A DNA stretch of 64,000 nucleotides from Trichostrongylus colubriformis. Lineage: Eukaryota > Nematoda > Chromadorea > Rhabditida > Trichostrongylidae. Made by a program: the position numbers and the translations under genes. The stretch is from NCBI GenBank assembly GCA_963978905.1, contig OZ022259.1, positions 21,550,068 to 21,614,067 of the forward strand, read 5' to 3'. The notes under the pieces are model-generated. The model ran no database searches. It was not told where the DNA came from and saw nothing but the letters and a program-made list of their open reading frames with translations. Positions 13,008 to 24,600 of the stretch are shown one piece after another (position 1 is the first letter of the stretch; every line of letters begins with the position of its first letter).

Positions 13008-15840
13008 CTGCAAAAAATTCCACTGCTATGTTCTTCCCCTATGCTCTTACTACGTAATAAACATGTGCACAAACAATGAAGAGGTTGGAGGCTACAAGCT
13101 TTGCTCGAAATCGTCGGTAACATAAAAACATTCGGAAAAACTCGGTAGCGAGAAGTCGGACCTCAATTATCAACAAATACGTAGTTAACTTTTGACTCTT
13201 TAAGGCACTACGCTCATTCACTAATGCGTTTGTTTACAGCTGACTCTGAACTAACACGAATTTCCTGTCCTTTTTGTCATGGCGCACCCTGAACGGAATA
13301 ACAATGAATAAATCAACGAATAAATGATATACCAGACCAGAAAAAACCCTTGAGCTTCTCAGAAACGCACCTATCCCTGAAAACTAGTAACACGGAAACT
13401 GAACACGTCGAGGCACCGAGAGATCCGGAAGTAAAGCTAATGCGTTATTTATCCCGCTGTGACGGATTTGAAGTTACGTGCAGAAGCGATGAGAACAGAA
13501 ACGTGTTATACAATCTAAGAGGTGGCTTATGCTGACGACAAGACTAAAGTCTACCGATGACTGCCATTTGGTCATAAGAGGATCATATGCAGAGGTTATC
13601 GAGATAATATTTGACAATCTCCAGGAAATGATGCAAAGTCCGGAGGAAGGCAAGGAGATTGAGGGTAGATCACTTTTCTATGACGAGGATGTGTGGCAAG
13701 GCAATCAAACGGTGGGCGCCGTTGACGCTCAAATACATGTACTATTACATCCAAGCTATTTTTTATTACATCACATTTCTTTCGAATGGATGCTCGAAAA
13801 AAGGAGGGGAAACGTTATCGAATTTGGACATTAGACAAATGCCATCCCGGCGTCATACAGATGTAATGGTACGATTTCCATATTCTAGACTTCCACGTCC
13901 CGCCACGGTCAATTCCTGACAGAGGCGCATAGACGATCGGATCAATCTCTGCATCAGCTCATGAGAATCTGTAGAAGACTTCCCAATTACCAAACCAAAA
14001 TACAGCCGACTGCCCATGAAAGGCTTCAGTCGGTGAAATATATGCACACGCTCGTGACCACAACTCAATTGTGGCAGCTCAATTGAGCCCACTCGCCTCC
14101 TAAGCGTCGATGCTGCTTCCGCAGGACTCTGTCATGAATACGTAGACGAAATCGAATGGAAGAAAGGAGGAGGCTACTCTTACTACACCTCGTTACGAAA
14201 AAGAGGCTACATGAGCTGGTTTATAAGAAAACATTCCATAGGTATCCAAATCGATTCCCTGATACTTCAACGCTTGAAAACAAACGAATAATACATATCT
14301 ATTCAAAGGCACACCACGCGATAATCAGATTAGTGGTTTACTTCTTTGAGATGAGTAGGTCCTTAGCTTATTGCTCAGGCTGCACCTTAAGTGGCTGCAA
14401 GATGCACCTTTGTGGTGTAGTACCTGCTCCAACTCGAGCAAGCCACGCCCCCCCCCGACCAAATCACACCTGGCCTGGGACGAACAGTTTTCCAACGTGG
14501 CGGTCACGTGGAAAAGAAAAGCTGGATGAGATAATTCAATGAAACAGCGATTTAGGTGACGAAAACAGCTTCCACGTTTGAAGAGGTCTTGATTTGGCTG
14601 GGTAGGCGTGGTTTGGTTGTGTTGCAGCAGGCGCGATAGCGTGAGGGTGCACCGTGCTGCCGCGGGGAAGGTGCGGTGTGAGTAGTTATCCAAGGGCATA
14701 TTCACCCAAGGAAGCAAGCCACCAATGTGATCATCGCCCGGTCTGCCTGTAAAAACAGCTGGTCAAAGTGATCGAAACGCAGCCGCTCCACGAATCGTCT
14801 GACTCGCCAATTCGGAGGCGGGGGTAGGGTTCAACCACCCCGTTACTCATTCTGTGCGCACCATGATACGCGGTGATAAAAAGGACTGAATAGGCTCATA
14901 AAGAGTTAATGGGCGCACACCGCATCGATGGCCTCTACCTCTCATCGTCTATCTTTCATCATCTTTTTTATGCTTCTGAAGCATAACAAGGAAGGCAATC
15001 CGGAGCACGACACGTGCTCCAATGCGATGGCAGTAATTCTGAAAGAGCCAGCCGACTCAGCACACCAACAACAACTCGCCCGTCGATGAGCACAAATACA
15101 CTTAAGTAGCATGAATTGGCAAAACATGTCCATAAGCTTCCTTTTTGCACACGGTAAACAAATAAAAGGAGTGAATACCACTGGAAGAGGATACGAGCAA
15201 TGAGAACCGTCGAGCATTATATATGGCTTCTAAATTACGAAATACGCTTTAGGCGCGGGGAAATTAAGCAGCTCGTGACTGCATAGCCAACTTCAGCACT
15301 TCCGAATGTAAATATATTAGATTGTGAAATACTTAAAAGGAAACGTATCCCTGCTCACCAAATTCATGATTAGCGACAGGTGCATTATGTCGCCTGACTC
15401 CTGCAACCTTAGGCACTCATCAAACTTCGCGATGTCGCGGCAATGCAAAATCTAGTTCGCTGAATCACCCGCGGAAGTGCGACACTGCGAATGGCAAGAT
15501 CGCGTAATTTCACATCGTGGGTATTGTTCGGAGTTAGCAACCGTAAAGTGAAGTGTATAGGAAAAAAAGAATAAGACACGCACCGATAGACAGCCTTTTT
15601 ACTTATTCGCCCGATCGATACGTTTTTATCATTTTGCCTACTCCCCTAAATGGACGAATAGCACAGCAACAAAAATATTACTGTGATAGCCCAAAAATTG
15701 GAGTAGCTACTTCCCAAGCAGCTTATAAAACTCCACGAATGTGATATAACATCGTAGGAAACAACAACAGTGCCTAAAAAGATAAATAACCGGATAGTCG
15801 TTAATGCAGGCGTTCGTAAACCTCAACAAATCGATCGGTG
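13008..15840. other. Stretch without firm genes
   Basis: Open frames at 13350-13834 (plus, acidic peptide AEVIEIIFDNLQEMMQ) and 14092-13853 (minus, SRLYFGLVIGKSSTDSHEL) look mildly protein-like but lack splice or homology support. Confidence 0.3.
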
Positions 15841-15844
15841 ACCG

Positions 15845-15952
15845 CAGTTATGAAATTTAGTAACACAAAGATTATATAAGCTGTACAAATAGCAGCGTTA
15901 TGAAATTTAATAACACTGAGCTTATATAAGCTGTTTAAACAGCAACCGACAG
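15845..15952 (+). repeat. Two-copy tandem repeat of about 53 bp
   Basis: GTTATGAAATTTAGTAACAC then ...TTATATAAGCTGT...CAGC occurs twice in a row (15847 and 15898), with about 85% identity by eye. Confidence 0.8.
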
Positions 15953-16365
15953 GCGATTGAGCAACACTGCTTATGCACAATGCAGTAAGAGTTTGCCTTA
16001 TTGGTTTCGGTGTTTTCTGATGAGCAAGACGACTACGGAGGGTAACTCATCCGACTTCCTGCAAACCAAACACTTGTGATCACCACTGGGAAAACTGAAG
16101 CTATAATTCCATCAAAATGTTAAACGCTTATTTCGCTATGAAGGCCCGGATGATGGAAAGCCCCGAGAGAAGCATCGAAGTCATGGTCATGAGGGAAAGC
16201 GAGGCATACATAGCAGAATACTCAGTAAACCAAATCGATGAGGAACAAACACGGGCCAAAGTTTCGCTGAGCTGTCAAAGAACTGCGGATCACCGACATA
16301 ACTGAAAAATCGCCAGCGTCACATGCACCATAAACCTGTGATAAGGCACGATAAAAAACAATGAG

Positions 16366-16500
16366 ACCATCGTCAGACTTCGCAGCTTAGCACGCGAATT
16401 TACAGCATTGCAGAATGACGATGTGGCAAAATCGCGTGCGAAGGTGCAAAGCCGTGATATCGCAGTAACGCAAAGTCGCGAAGTCTGACGGTGGCCTAAG
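16366..16500. repeat. Short inverted-repeat element
   Basis: CATCGTCAGACTTCGCAGC on the left and GCGAAGTCTGACGGTGG on the right with imperfect pairing between, rich in TCGCG/CGCGA words. A degenerate relative may lie at 15420-15505. Confidence 0.6.
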
Positions 16501-17712
16501 GTTGCAATGACTGATAATTCAACAGTTAATGGTATGATCGTGGGTTTTGGACGACCAATCTATGTGGGTAACAGCAAATGGGCACGATACCAACTATTCA
16601 CTGCGTACGACGATCATCTTGGCTTGGGGTGGAACTATCGAAAACCATTTCAAACGTGGGACCACCGAGGTCACCCGGGTCCTAATTGCACATTGCATAG
16701 CAACAAAGTATTAGTTTGTCTTCAGACGGAAGTGACCGCGAGACCTACTCGAAGACGACCATTTGCTGGATCGACTGTGGAAGAAAATATCAAAAATAAT
16801 TATAACAGTAAAATAGCCAGTGCTGAAGCACTCGGGGAATGGCAGCGCAAGTGACCCCATACGATTCAATAATACTTGTATTTGGCCACACATCAAGCTA
16901 AATGTAAACGGACTACAAGTGCGTATACTAAGATAAACCACATGACTGCTTTGTTTTATGGTCTGATATCAGGTTGAGAAAAACAACTTTCCACTAACAC
17001 GTTCTTGTGCAAAGCATAACTATGCATACTCAAAAGTCCAAATTTACCCAGGTCAAAGAGAAGAACTCCCAATATATCGCATATACTCCAACAAATTTAT
17101 TCCTGATATACAGCGTATATGCAAAACCAATTTCGATGTTTGAAGTATTAATTACTATGAATTTAGTTACAATAACACGATTAACAGTTCTAGCCACATC
17201 CGCTCGACTAAGCATCACAGTCACAAGAATTGAAAGACACAAACGGTTAAGAAACATCAACAAGCAAAAAAGAAGATCGCAAAACGTGAAGGCACGAGGA
17301 TTGAAACCAAAGGTTGCTCGTGATCCGCACGGCTTGCGGCAGATGTGCGATTAGAGCGCGAAATCATTGCGAGGGGCGCCAACAAACGTACTTGAGCTCT
17401 GATTGGCCTATAAACTGTGTCATCATGTAAACTGCTGCTAAAATATGCATAAACACCCTAATACAAATGTTTCGGTGCTCAGAATTCTGTAAATACTCCG
17501 AAATTAATGTCTGTGGGCATATGAGCACTGTCTTTGGGGGCAATCATTCATATTCTCCATTATTGCTCTCCTAGTTTGAGCTGCTGCCCTATCACGCCGG
17601 TATAATTTCAGTATAACTAATTGTTGTGCCCTTGTCGGCAGACACAGGGCAGAAAAATTTATTGGAAGGCATGGCAACACAATTGCAACGGACCATGCTA
17701 TTGAAGCGCTTA

Positions 17713-18461
17713 TACAGGGTGTGCCAAAAAAAAAAGTAATTTTGTCTCGTCCACTTTCACCCCACTTTAGTCGAACTACAGCAAATTCTGTTGAGGTATT
17801 CACATCCCCAGATTCAAGGGCAGACCTCACTCTATCACTATACTCCGTGGCAGCCTTCTGCACGAGCAGGAACGGGAGCGAGGAAATAGTGAACAAGATG
17901 TGTCACCTCAACTGGGCAAAATCCGAGAATTCGTCGCCCTCGTTCACAACCTTGCTGAGGTCCGTTCACTCTGGGTACCTAAGGGGATTCATACTGGGTG
18001 GTGTTCTTTAGGATCCCGTTTTTTCCGGGTTCCCAGCGCCCTTCGCTTCCAAGAGCCAAAACGTGCACTTACCACTGAAACCCCTCCGGAGGCGGATTTG
18101 GGCATGAAAATGATACTTCGGATCATAGCTGCCTTGTCCAAGCAGCAGGGGCTTTGTGACTTCCATGAACCGAAGGGCCAATCCTTAGGAAGCTTCCCAC
18201 AAAAGACCTACCATGGAACCCGGCTCCACCGTTTTAAGGGGACCTTGATACCGTGGGTGCTCCGAAGCCCGACTGCGCCGCATGAAGGTTCCATATTTTT
18301 ATGAAAATGAAGGTAGTGAGTCTCAGCTTGTTCCTGCTTTTAGAGGAACATTTTGGGAATATTTTGCCCCAATACTTTCATTACTTTCGTTTCCCTATGT
18401 TTTGTATGATTGGGAGATGTGAGCCGTGGGCAAAATTACTTTTTTTGGCACCCCCTCTATA
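17713..18461. mobile_element. Inverted-repeat DNA element, family A copy 1
   Basis: Starts TACAGGGTGTGCCAAAAAAA and ends TTTTTTTGGCACCCCCTCTATA, giving terminal inverted repeats of about 28 bp (GGGTGTGCC... / ...GGCACCCC) that extend inward as AGTAATTTTG / CAAAATTACT. Length 749 bp. It abuts copy 2 directly, sharing a TA. The minus strand of the left third has an open frame (KAATEYSDRVRSALESGD) whose peptide is conserved in copy 2, see findings. Confidence 0.8.
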
Positions 18462-19098
18462 CACGGGGTGCCAAAAAGAGTAATTTGATCTTCTCTACTT
18501 TCAGTCCTATATTAGTCGAGCATCAGCAGATTCTAACGACCTATTTCCATCACCGAATTCAAGAACACACCTCAAACTATCACCAAACTCCGTAACAGCC
18601 TCCTGCAAGAGCAGGATCGGGAGCTTAATCCGAACGAACTTGATATGTCACCTCAACTCGGCAAATTCGAGATTTTGTCGCCCTCGTTCATAACCTTGTC
18701 CGTTCTCTCTGGGTAAGTGAGAAGATTCACACTGGGTGGCGTCCTTGAACATTCCTCCCTACGTCGCTCGTTTCCAAGAACCAGAACGTGCCAATACCAT
18801 TAAAACCCCTCCGGAGGCGAGTTTGGGAAATGTGAAAAATGACACTTCAGATCACAGCAACGTGTCCGAGCAGCAAGAGCTCCGTAAATTGCATGAATCG
18901 ATGGGTCAGTCCTCAAGAAGCTTCCCACGAGGTATCCTCCACAGAAGCTGGCTCTTCCGTTCGAGGCGAACCCTGATGCCGTACTCTAAAGTCCGACCGT
19001 GCTGGCTGAAGGATTTTTACAAAGGAGAAAGGCCATAGCTTGCTCCTGCTTTTACAGAAACATAACAGCTTGGCGGAAGTGAGCCGCGAGCAAAATTA

Positions 19099-20215
19099 CC
19101 CTAAAGTCTGATAGATAAGTCCGCCCGCACGCGATGTCGCGCGCGGCACAGGCAGCCGCAGTCTTCGAAGAACCAAACATGGAAGAAGCTATGATTAGTG
19201 AATGTACCAATAACGAGTTTATTGTATTATTGTGGTGTAGTGTGTAGTGAATTGTATTGTATATTGTATTTGTTTGTATAATTGAGTAGCAAGTAAAGCT
19301 GGGGTCATACGGAAGGTGAACACAGGAAATTCTCAGTTGGCAGAGGAAAGTGAACGAGTGAGAGGAAAATCGTTGTCCAACGGGGGCTTCACTGCAACGA
19401 TGGTTTTGCTGATGAAACTGCGGCTGAATTAAAAACTTTTCCTTACTTCTGTTATAATAATGGTGCACAAAACCTCGCAGACATGCGTCTTTCACCTTCC
19501 TTTTTCCTCTGCAAAACGCGCTTCTGCTTGCCGCGTCAAGTTATTGCACCTTATGTAAGCCCTCCTTCTAGTCATCAAGCCCTTTGAAATGCCTGAATAA
19601 TTTATTATCAGCAGTACACGGGAGGAATAATAAAACTGACCCAACAAAAGCGAGATATACAAAAAGCGGCATCAGGAAAAGTATGGGGTATGGAGAGGTA
19701 GCTGCTTTAGGCCGCTTCCATACTTTGCGCACCGACGCCGTCACGCGCGTGCCTGCGTCACGCGCGTGCCTGCGTCACGCGCGTGACGGCGTCGGTGCGC
19801 AAAGTATGGAAGCGGCCTTAGTTTGCGACAGTTTCTAATCAATTTCTAAGGAGACGATTGCCAACAGCTTATTGAGCTTCCAAGAGCTTAAGAAGCTGTT
19901 GGCAATCGGCAGCTTCCAAGAGTCATTGTCAGATGAGATGAGTAAAGTTTTTATGTTATGGATGTTTGTGACGATGAAATTGAGATTGCGTAGAAAGTTT
20001 CAGATGAATGATCATTGTTACACGCGTTAAACGGAGATATTGATACTTGGTATTTTTATATATTAGAAATAAAGTTGAATAAACAATTTCTACAATTCTA
20101 TCGCTCTTGAGAATGAAGGGTGCATTGCGATCCTGTGTTTTGGAGACTGCGCATGCGTCCGCCGCTGCCGCGCGCGACACCGCGTTAGGGCGGACTTATC
20201 TATCAGACTTTAGGG
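19099..20215. mobile_element. 1.1 kb TA-flanked element nested in family A copy 2
   Basis: Terminal inverted repeats CCCTAAAGTCTGATAGATAA and TTATCTATCAGACTTTAGGG, continuing about 75 bp inward with GC-rich GCGCGCGGC stretches. TA is present on both sides (19097-19098, 20216-20217), and copy 1 of family A supplies the empty site CAAAATTACTTTTTTTGG. The interior is AT-rich (TTGTATTGTATATTG at 19240-19290) and contains a second nested palindrome at 19707-19820. No transposase is visible, so it is non-autonomous. Confidence 0.85.
19707..19820. repeat. GTTCATAC-type MITE: near-perfect hairpin
   Basis: GGCCGCTTCCATACTTTGCG at the left is matched by its exact complement at the right; arms of about 42 bp with a loop made of a short tandem unit (CACGCGCGTGCCTGCGT repeated). 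Flanked by TTA on both sides. The ends define a family found at least seven more times in this window. Confidence 0.85.
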
Positions 20216-20252
20216 TACTTTTTTTGGCTCCCCCTGTAAAGCATGTGTTGAT

Positions 20253-20390
20253 GTACAGTCCATTTCCCGATGGCTGGCAGGGCGAGGCCTACGGACTTGG
20301 ATGAACGTGTATCGATCTCTCTCACCCTGCCACACACTCTCACCCAAGTCTATAGGCCACGCCCTGCCAGCCTTCGGGAAATGGACTGTA
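20253..20390. repeat. Palindromic element, ACAGTCCATTTCC family
   Basis: Left arm TACAGTCCATTTCCCGATGG then CTGGCAGGGCGAGGCCTACGG; right arm is the inverted counterpart ending GGGAAATGGACTGTA. Arms of about 50 bp around a CT-rich loop (CTCTCTCACCCTGCCACACA). Begins and ends with TA. A relative with the same plan is at 59729-59877. Confidence 0.8.
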
Positions 20391-20938
20391 AACATATGTG
20401 ATAGTACAATCATACATAGACAGTGTTCATTGCTTTATTAATACTGAGATCACTCGGTTGCCCTAACACGAAACTTAAAAACTATTTTGCAACCATGGCC
20501 ACCAGTTTGGTAAAGTCAAAGCCGTCCATTTGTTTTTTGTTCAAGCAACCTCGACAGGGGAGGTCGTATTTGACGGGCGCGATGGGGGATAGGAATCGTA
20601 TTAATTGTAGAGGTCTGCAATGGTCCCAGGTTAGACGATAACCGGAACGTGCCGTCAGCTGATCCGGTTTTGTAAAAAAAATATGATTTGAGAGATCAAC
20701 ACAAAAATTATTACAGTCATAAAATACTTAGTTATAGTGTGCAATCGATAATAGTTACTGATACTGTAGAGGTTATGTAGATGTTGAAAGCGGGAGTCGT
20801 ACTAAAATACTTGGGTCTCCGCTGGGGAAGGAGTCGTACTGAAGCGCCATTTTCTCGATACTTGAGTGTTTCTTGACGGCATAGGGGACAAAGTGGTTCG
20901 TGTCAAGGTCGCTCCAAAAAGCATGGCTTACTCTCGAG

Positions 20939-21374
20939 TTTAAAGGAATCGTCCACGGAAAATGAGTTTTTGTGTTACCCATGTATTTACGTTGTATTTG
21001 CCTAATGTTGGCCTCATGCAAAATTTCACGCGAAAAAAATGTGAATCTGGCTGAGATACAGCACCACAAAGTGCGGTCCCAGTGGGCGTGGCCTCCGTGT
21101 AAAAGCCTCGTACCGCGTCCGCCGTGGTCTGAGACGCATTGTAGGAACAGAAGGTTACGTAAACAGTCCTACTCTCCGTTCCCAACGGCGGCGGAAGACG
21201 GGACGAGGCTTTTATACGGAGGCCCCGCCCACTGGGACCGCACTTTGTGGTGCTGTATCTCAGCCAGATTCACATTTTTTCGCGTGAAATTTTGCATGAG
21301 GCCAACATTAGGCAAATACAACATAAACATATGGGTAACACAGAAACTCATTTTCCGTGGACGATTCCTTTAAA
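20939..21374. mobile_element. TTAA-ended palindromic element (copy 1)
   Basis: TTTAAAGGAATCGTCCACGG at the left and its complement CCGTGGACGATTCCTTTAAA at the right; arms of about 190 bp are almost identical, including GCTGAGATACAGCACCACAA. The core (21105-21195) is itself an imperfect inverted repeat. Each end carries TTAA, the target sequence of piggyBac-type transposition. 436 bp, no coding capacity. Confidence 0.82.
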
Positions 21375-21588
21375 TAAAAGCCCAACCGTCATCAAGCACA
21401 ACGCTGCCACTGGGCTCTCTCCCACCTTTCCTCCAGCAAACTGGTTCACACCCAAGTGGGAACTGCTCGATAAGCCGAACTGGGAGTTGCACCGTTCCAT
21501 CGCACGACGGAGTGGATTTGCATTCGGAAATAGCCGCCGCTGATACCCTTCGTTGGGCAGTATTCCATGTGACACCTTACGTCCTATT

Positions 21589-21595
21589 GATTTAG
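21589..21595 (+). promoter_or_regulatory. Probable trans-splice acceptor upstream of bestrophin start
   Basis: TGATTTAG lies 16 nt before the ATG at 21612. A TTTAG acceptor this close to the start codon suggests spliced-leader addition with a short leader remainder. No TATA-like promoter was identified upstream. Confidence 0.4.
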
Positions 21596-21611
21596 TTTAC
21601 TGTCAAGTAAA

Positions 21612-24600
21612 ATGACTGTGAATTACAATCTTTCCGTATCAACATCCCATCCGTGGACGTTTATCCGGCTTTTCTTCAGGTTTGTGGTGTTCGGAGACAA
21701 TTCTTGTTTGATTGAAATCCGAATGAAGCTCTTCAAACATGCTCATCTGGAGTTCGAAATAACATCTTGCCAATACTCAATTAATTCGACATCACCTGTC
21801 TAGTCCTCAGCAGTAACGGTGCACATTGGGGCGAACTTGATCGACCAGGTTCGGCCGCCTTCATACTCTGCAGCATCGGCGCCGACTGCGGAAATCGGCA
21901 CCGGCGCCTGGTGCCAAAGTATGAAGGATGTCACTTCGGTCTCAAGGCTACCCAAATAATTTCTGTGAAGCTAATTCTGGACATATGTACCTGATTACAG
22001 GTATAAAAATCCTTCATAAGTACGAGTTCGACTTGCACTCGTATTTCCTGTGCTATTAATTATCCCAGCATTTGCACTTGCATAAAAGCACAATCCACTT
22101 CCGTCGAGAGGCGGGTGCCGTAGTCGAGAGTGAAATATGAAAGTAGAAGCAGTGGAGAGAGAATAGGATGAAAACGCCGAAAACCCCCCAGGAAGGGAAT
22201 CCTTTCCCTGACATGGATTCTCATCGAGGATGGGTTTTTGGTCCTTTTGATGGTCCGCAGACAAAATGATTCATCATAATTCATTCAGATGGAAAGGATC
22301 CATATGGAAGGCTGTGTGGATACAGTACTTGATATGGCTTGGTTTGTTCGGCTTTGTAAGTATCATCTATCGTTTCGCACTAAGCGAATGGCAAAGGAGG
22401 TGAGTTGACAACTTTCTGTAACTTATGAACATCAAAAACACGGAACGCGTAATTCTCCGAATTCTCTCTTCTTGAAACCTCGGCATGATGTTCAAATAAT
22501 CGTGCGTGCTTTTCCAAACGAGGTTTTTAGGTGGATCAGTTTCATTTATAGCCTGCCGTTTCGACGCTTTCGTCGTGTTCAGAGGTCATGGATTGAATTG
22601 ATAACTCCGAAATGCTAGGGGTTTTTGGCGCTTCGGGTAAGTCAAGGGTCAGTAAATTTCGAACCACTTTTTAGGCCTCTAAAGACGACGAAAGGGTCGA
22701 AACGTTAGGCCATAAATAAAACTGATTCACCTAAAACCTCGTTTGGCAAAGCAACACACGATTAACGGAACGCGTAAATTTTAGACTGTGGAGTATTAAA
22801 GTGGGGCTGCTCAGAAGTGTAACCGCAGAGAAAGGACAAAGTAAAGCGGAAAAAGCCACGAAAATAGGAACCCGAAAACCTTCTTCTATTTCGCGCCTCC
22901 CTGCATCGCTAGCCGGGGGTAGACTGCAGACGGGCTAGGGCCGCGAATATTGCCCCGCCCTCGCCAGCAACTCACTCGACTGATAAACTGCAGAGTGACA
23001 CCTCGTGCTGCGGGATCGCGATAAGACCCCAACTCGTCCTCTTTCAATGCGAGTTTCGCTTCGCATCACCTCTTCTGAAAAGGAAAGTTGATCTTCAGAG
23101 GACATGTATTATCAGTTCTTACTTTCTTTTCCCCCTTCCGGGGCCTTCAAAGGAGCAGTCACTTTGCGGTCGCAGCTGGGATTTCCTCGAAATTAAAAAC
23201 GAGCATCAAGCCTAAAAAATCAGCCCTGCTTGTCATTGTAACCAGTGTTGGAGCGAATATCTCTGTTTTAAGCTCCTTCACTTGCCTTGTGGATTTCACC
23301 AATTCACGACTTTCATGGATTCCACTCGATTTGATGCTTGGTTTTTTCGTGGCTGGCGTATTGAAACGATTCTGGTATCTCTACAATATTATCGGATTTA
23401 TGGATAAGTAAGGGATTATGGAAAGCCTTTTATTTTATGAATATTGATGGATATCTCGTAAAACTTTCCAGCATCGCCCTGATGACCGCGCTGTACGTAC
23501 GTGGGACGCATGAAAGAGCTCGCCAGTGCCGCCGAAATATCATAAGATACTGTCAGCTGACACAAGTAATGATTCAATTTATACATATAGTTTACATAAC
23601 TAACCACCGCTGATATTTTTTCGGAAATCGCGTCAGCAGGTCATGTAAGCCCCAAATTTCTCGAAAACCTTCATAAAAGCGGGTGCTCAGAAAGAACTGC
23701 TAATCGGGACTTCATGTATGCTGAAAACGTTGAACAACTCATTTGAAAAGCTGAATAACGCAGCATTTTAACGCATTACGAATTCTCTAGAAGGACAGGA
23801 GGGATGTGGATCAGGACACCCGAAGTGAGTCACGTTACCGTGGATGCTATGGTTAGAGGCCACGCCCATTCGCGTATGTTCAATTTACAATGAAAGCAGG
23901 AGTTAGTTATAGTAGTTGCCAGCGGTGATTCATCTCATTTTGGGTCACTGACCCATTTTGAGCGTCTTGACTTACACTCGTCAGGGGCACATTGAAACCA
24001 CCTAGCCGTATGCGGCGTTCGCTTAATGACATTTCCGCCTCGCGCGCGGCCCATGTAATGATGGCACGATCGCTCCGCCATCGGGTGTGGTACCTTCAGT
24101 TCCATTTCACACACATTTCTTTCACTTGCGCAAGTATCGTATATCGAAGTAGCAAAAATCGTTGTTGTGAAAGTTCTGAGGCGAACCGTTGTGACTTTGA
24201 CCATATAAAGGTATTTGAAAGTTGGAACTAGTTTGAAAATAGTGTAAGTAATTGTCACACACTGAAGTGTTCTCATAAAATCAATAAAGGAAATAAAATT
24301 CTTCCATGGTGCAGAACATTCCTCCAATCACATACGCTTATTTCCTTTTTAGGTCCTTGTTTTCCGTGATTTATCAATGAAATGCCGTAAACGGTTTCCT
24401 ACACTCGATACGGTTGCCGCAGCAGGTTTGATCCATTATTTGATTTCTTGTGGCTAAAAGTTATGTGGTGTATAGATTTTTACGTAAAATTCTGTTCTTG
24501 ATGTTCCAATTCACGCCGTGATAGGTTGGAATAATTGTAAACGGACAAATGTGCAGAGGGACGCACTACCGCGACGCGTGAGCTTGCGTCGCGGTTTGAT

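Larger units (their letters stand above)
18460..20238. mobile_element. Family A copy 2, split by a nested insertion
   Basis: Starts TACACGGGGTGCCAAAAAG and ends CTTTTTTTGGCTCCCCCTGTA. About 640 bp match copy 1 in order (GTAATTTGATC, the AGCAGGATCGGGAGC block, AAAACCCCTCCGGAGGC, AAGCTTCCCAC) up to GAGCAAAATTA at 19098. The alignment to copy 1 resumes at TACTTTTTTTGGC (20216), which shows that everything between is a later insertion. Confidence 0.8.

Noticed and set aside
17900..18304. Open frame of 134 codons on the plus strand
   Set aside because: Falls inside family A copy 1; the conserved peptide between copies is on the opposite strand.
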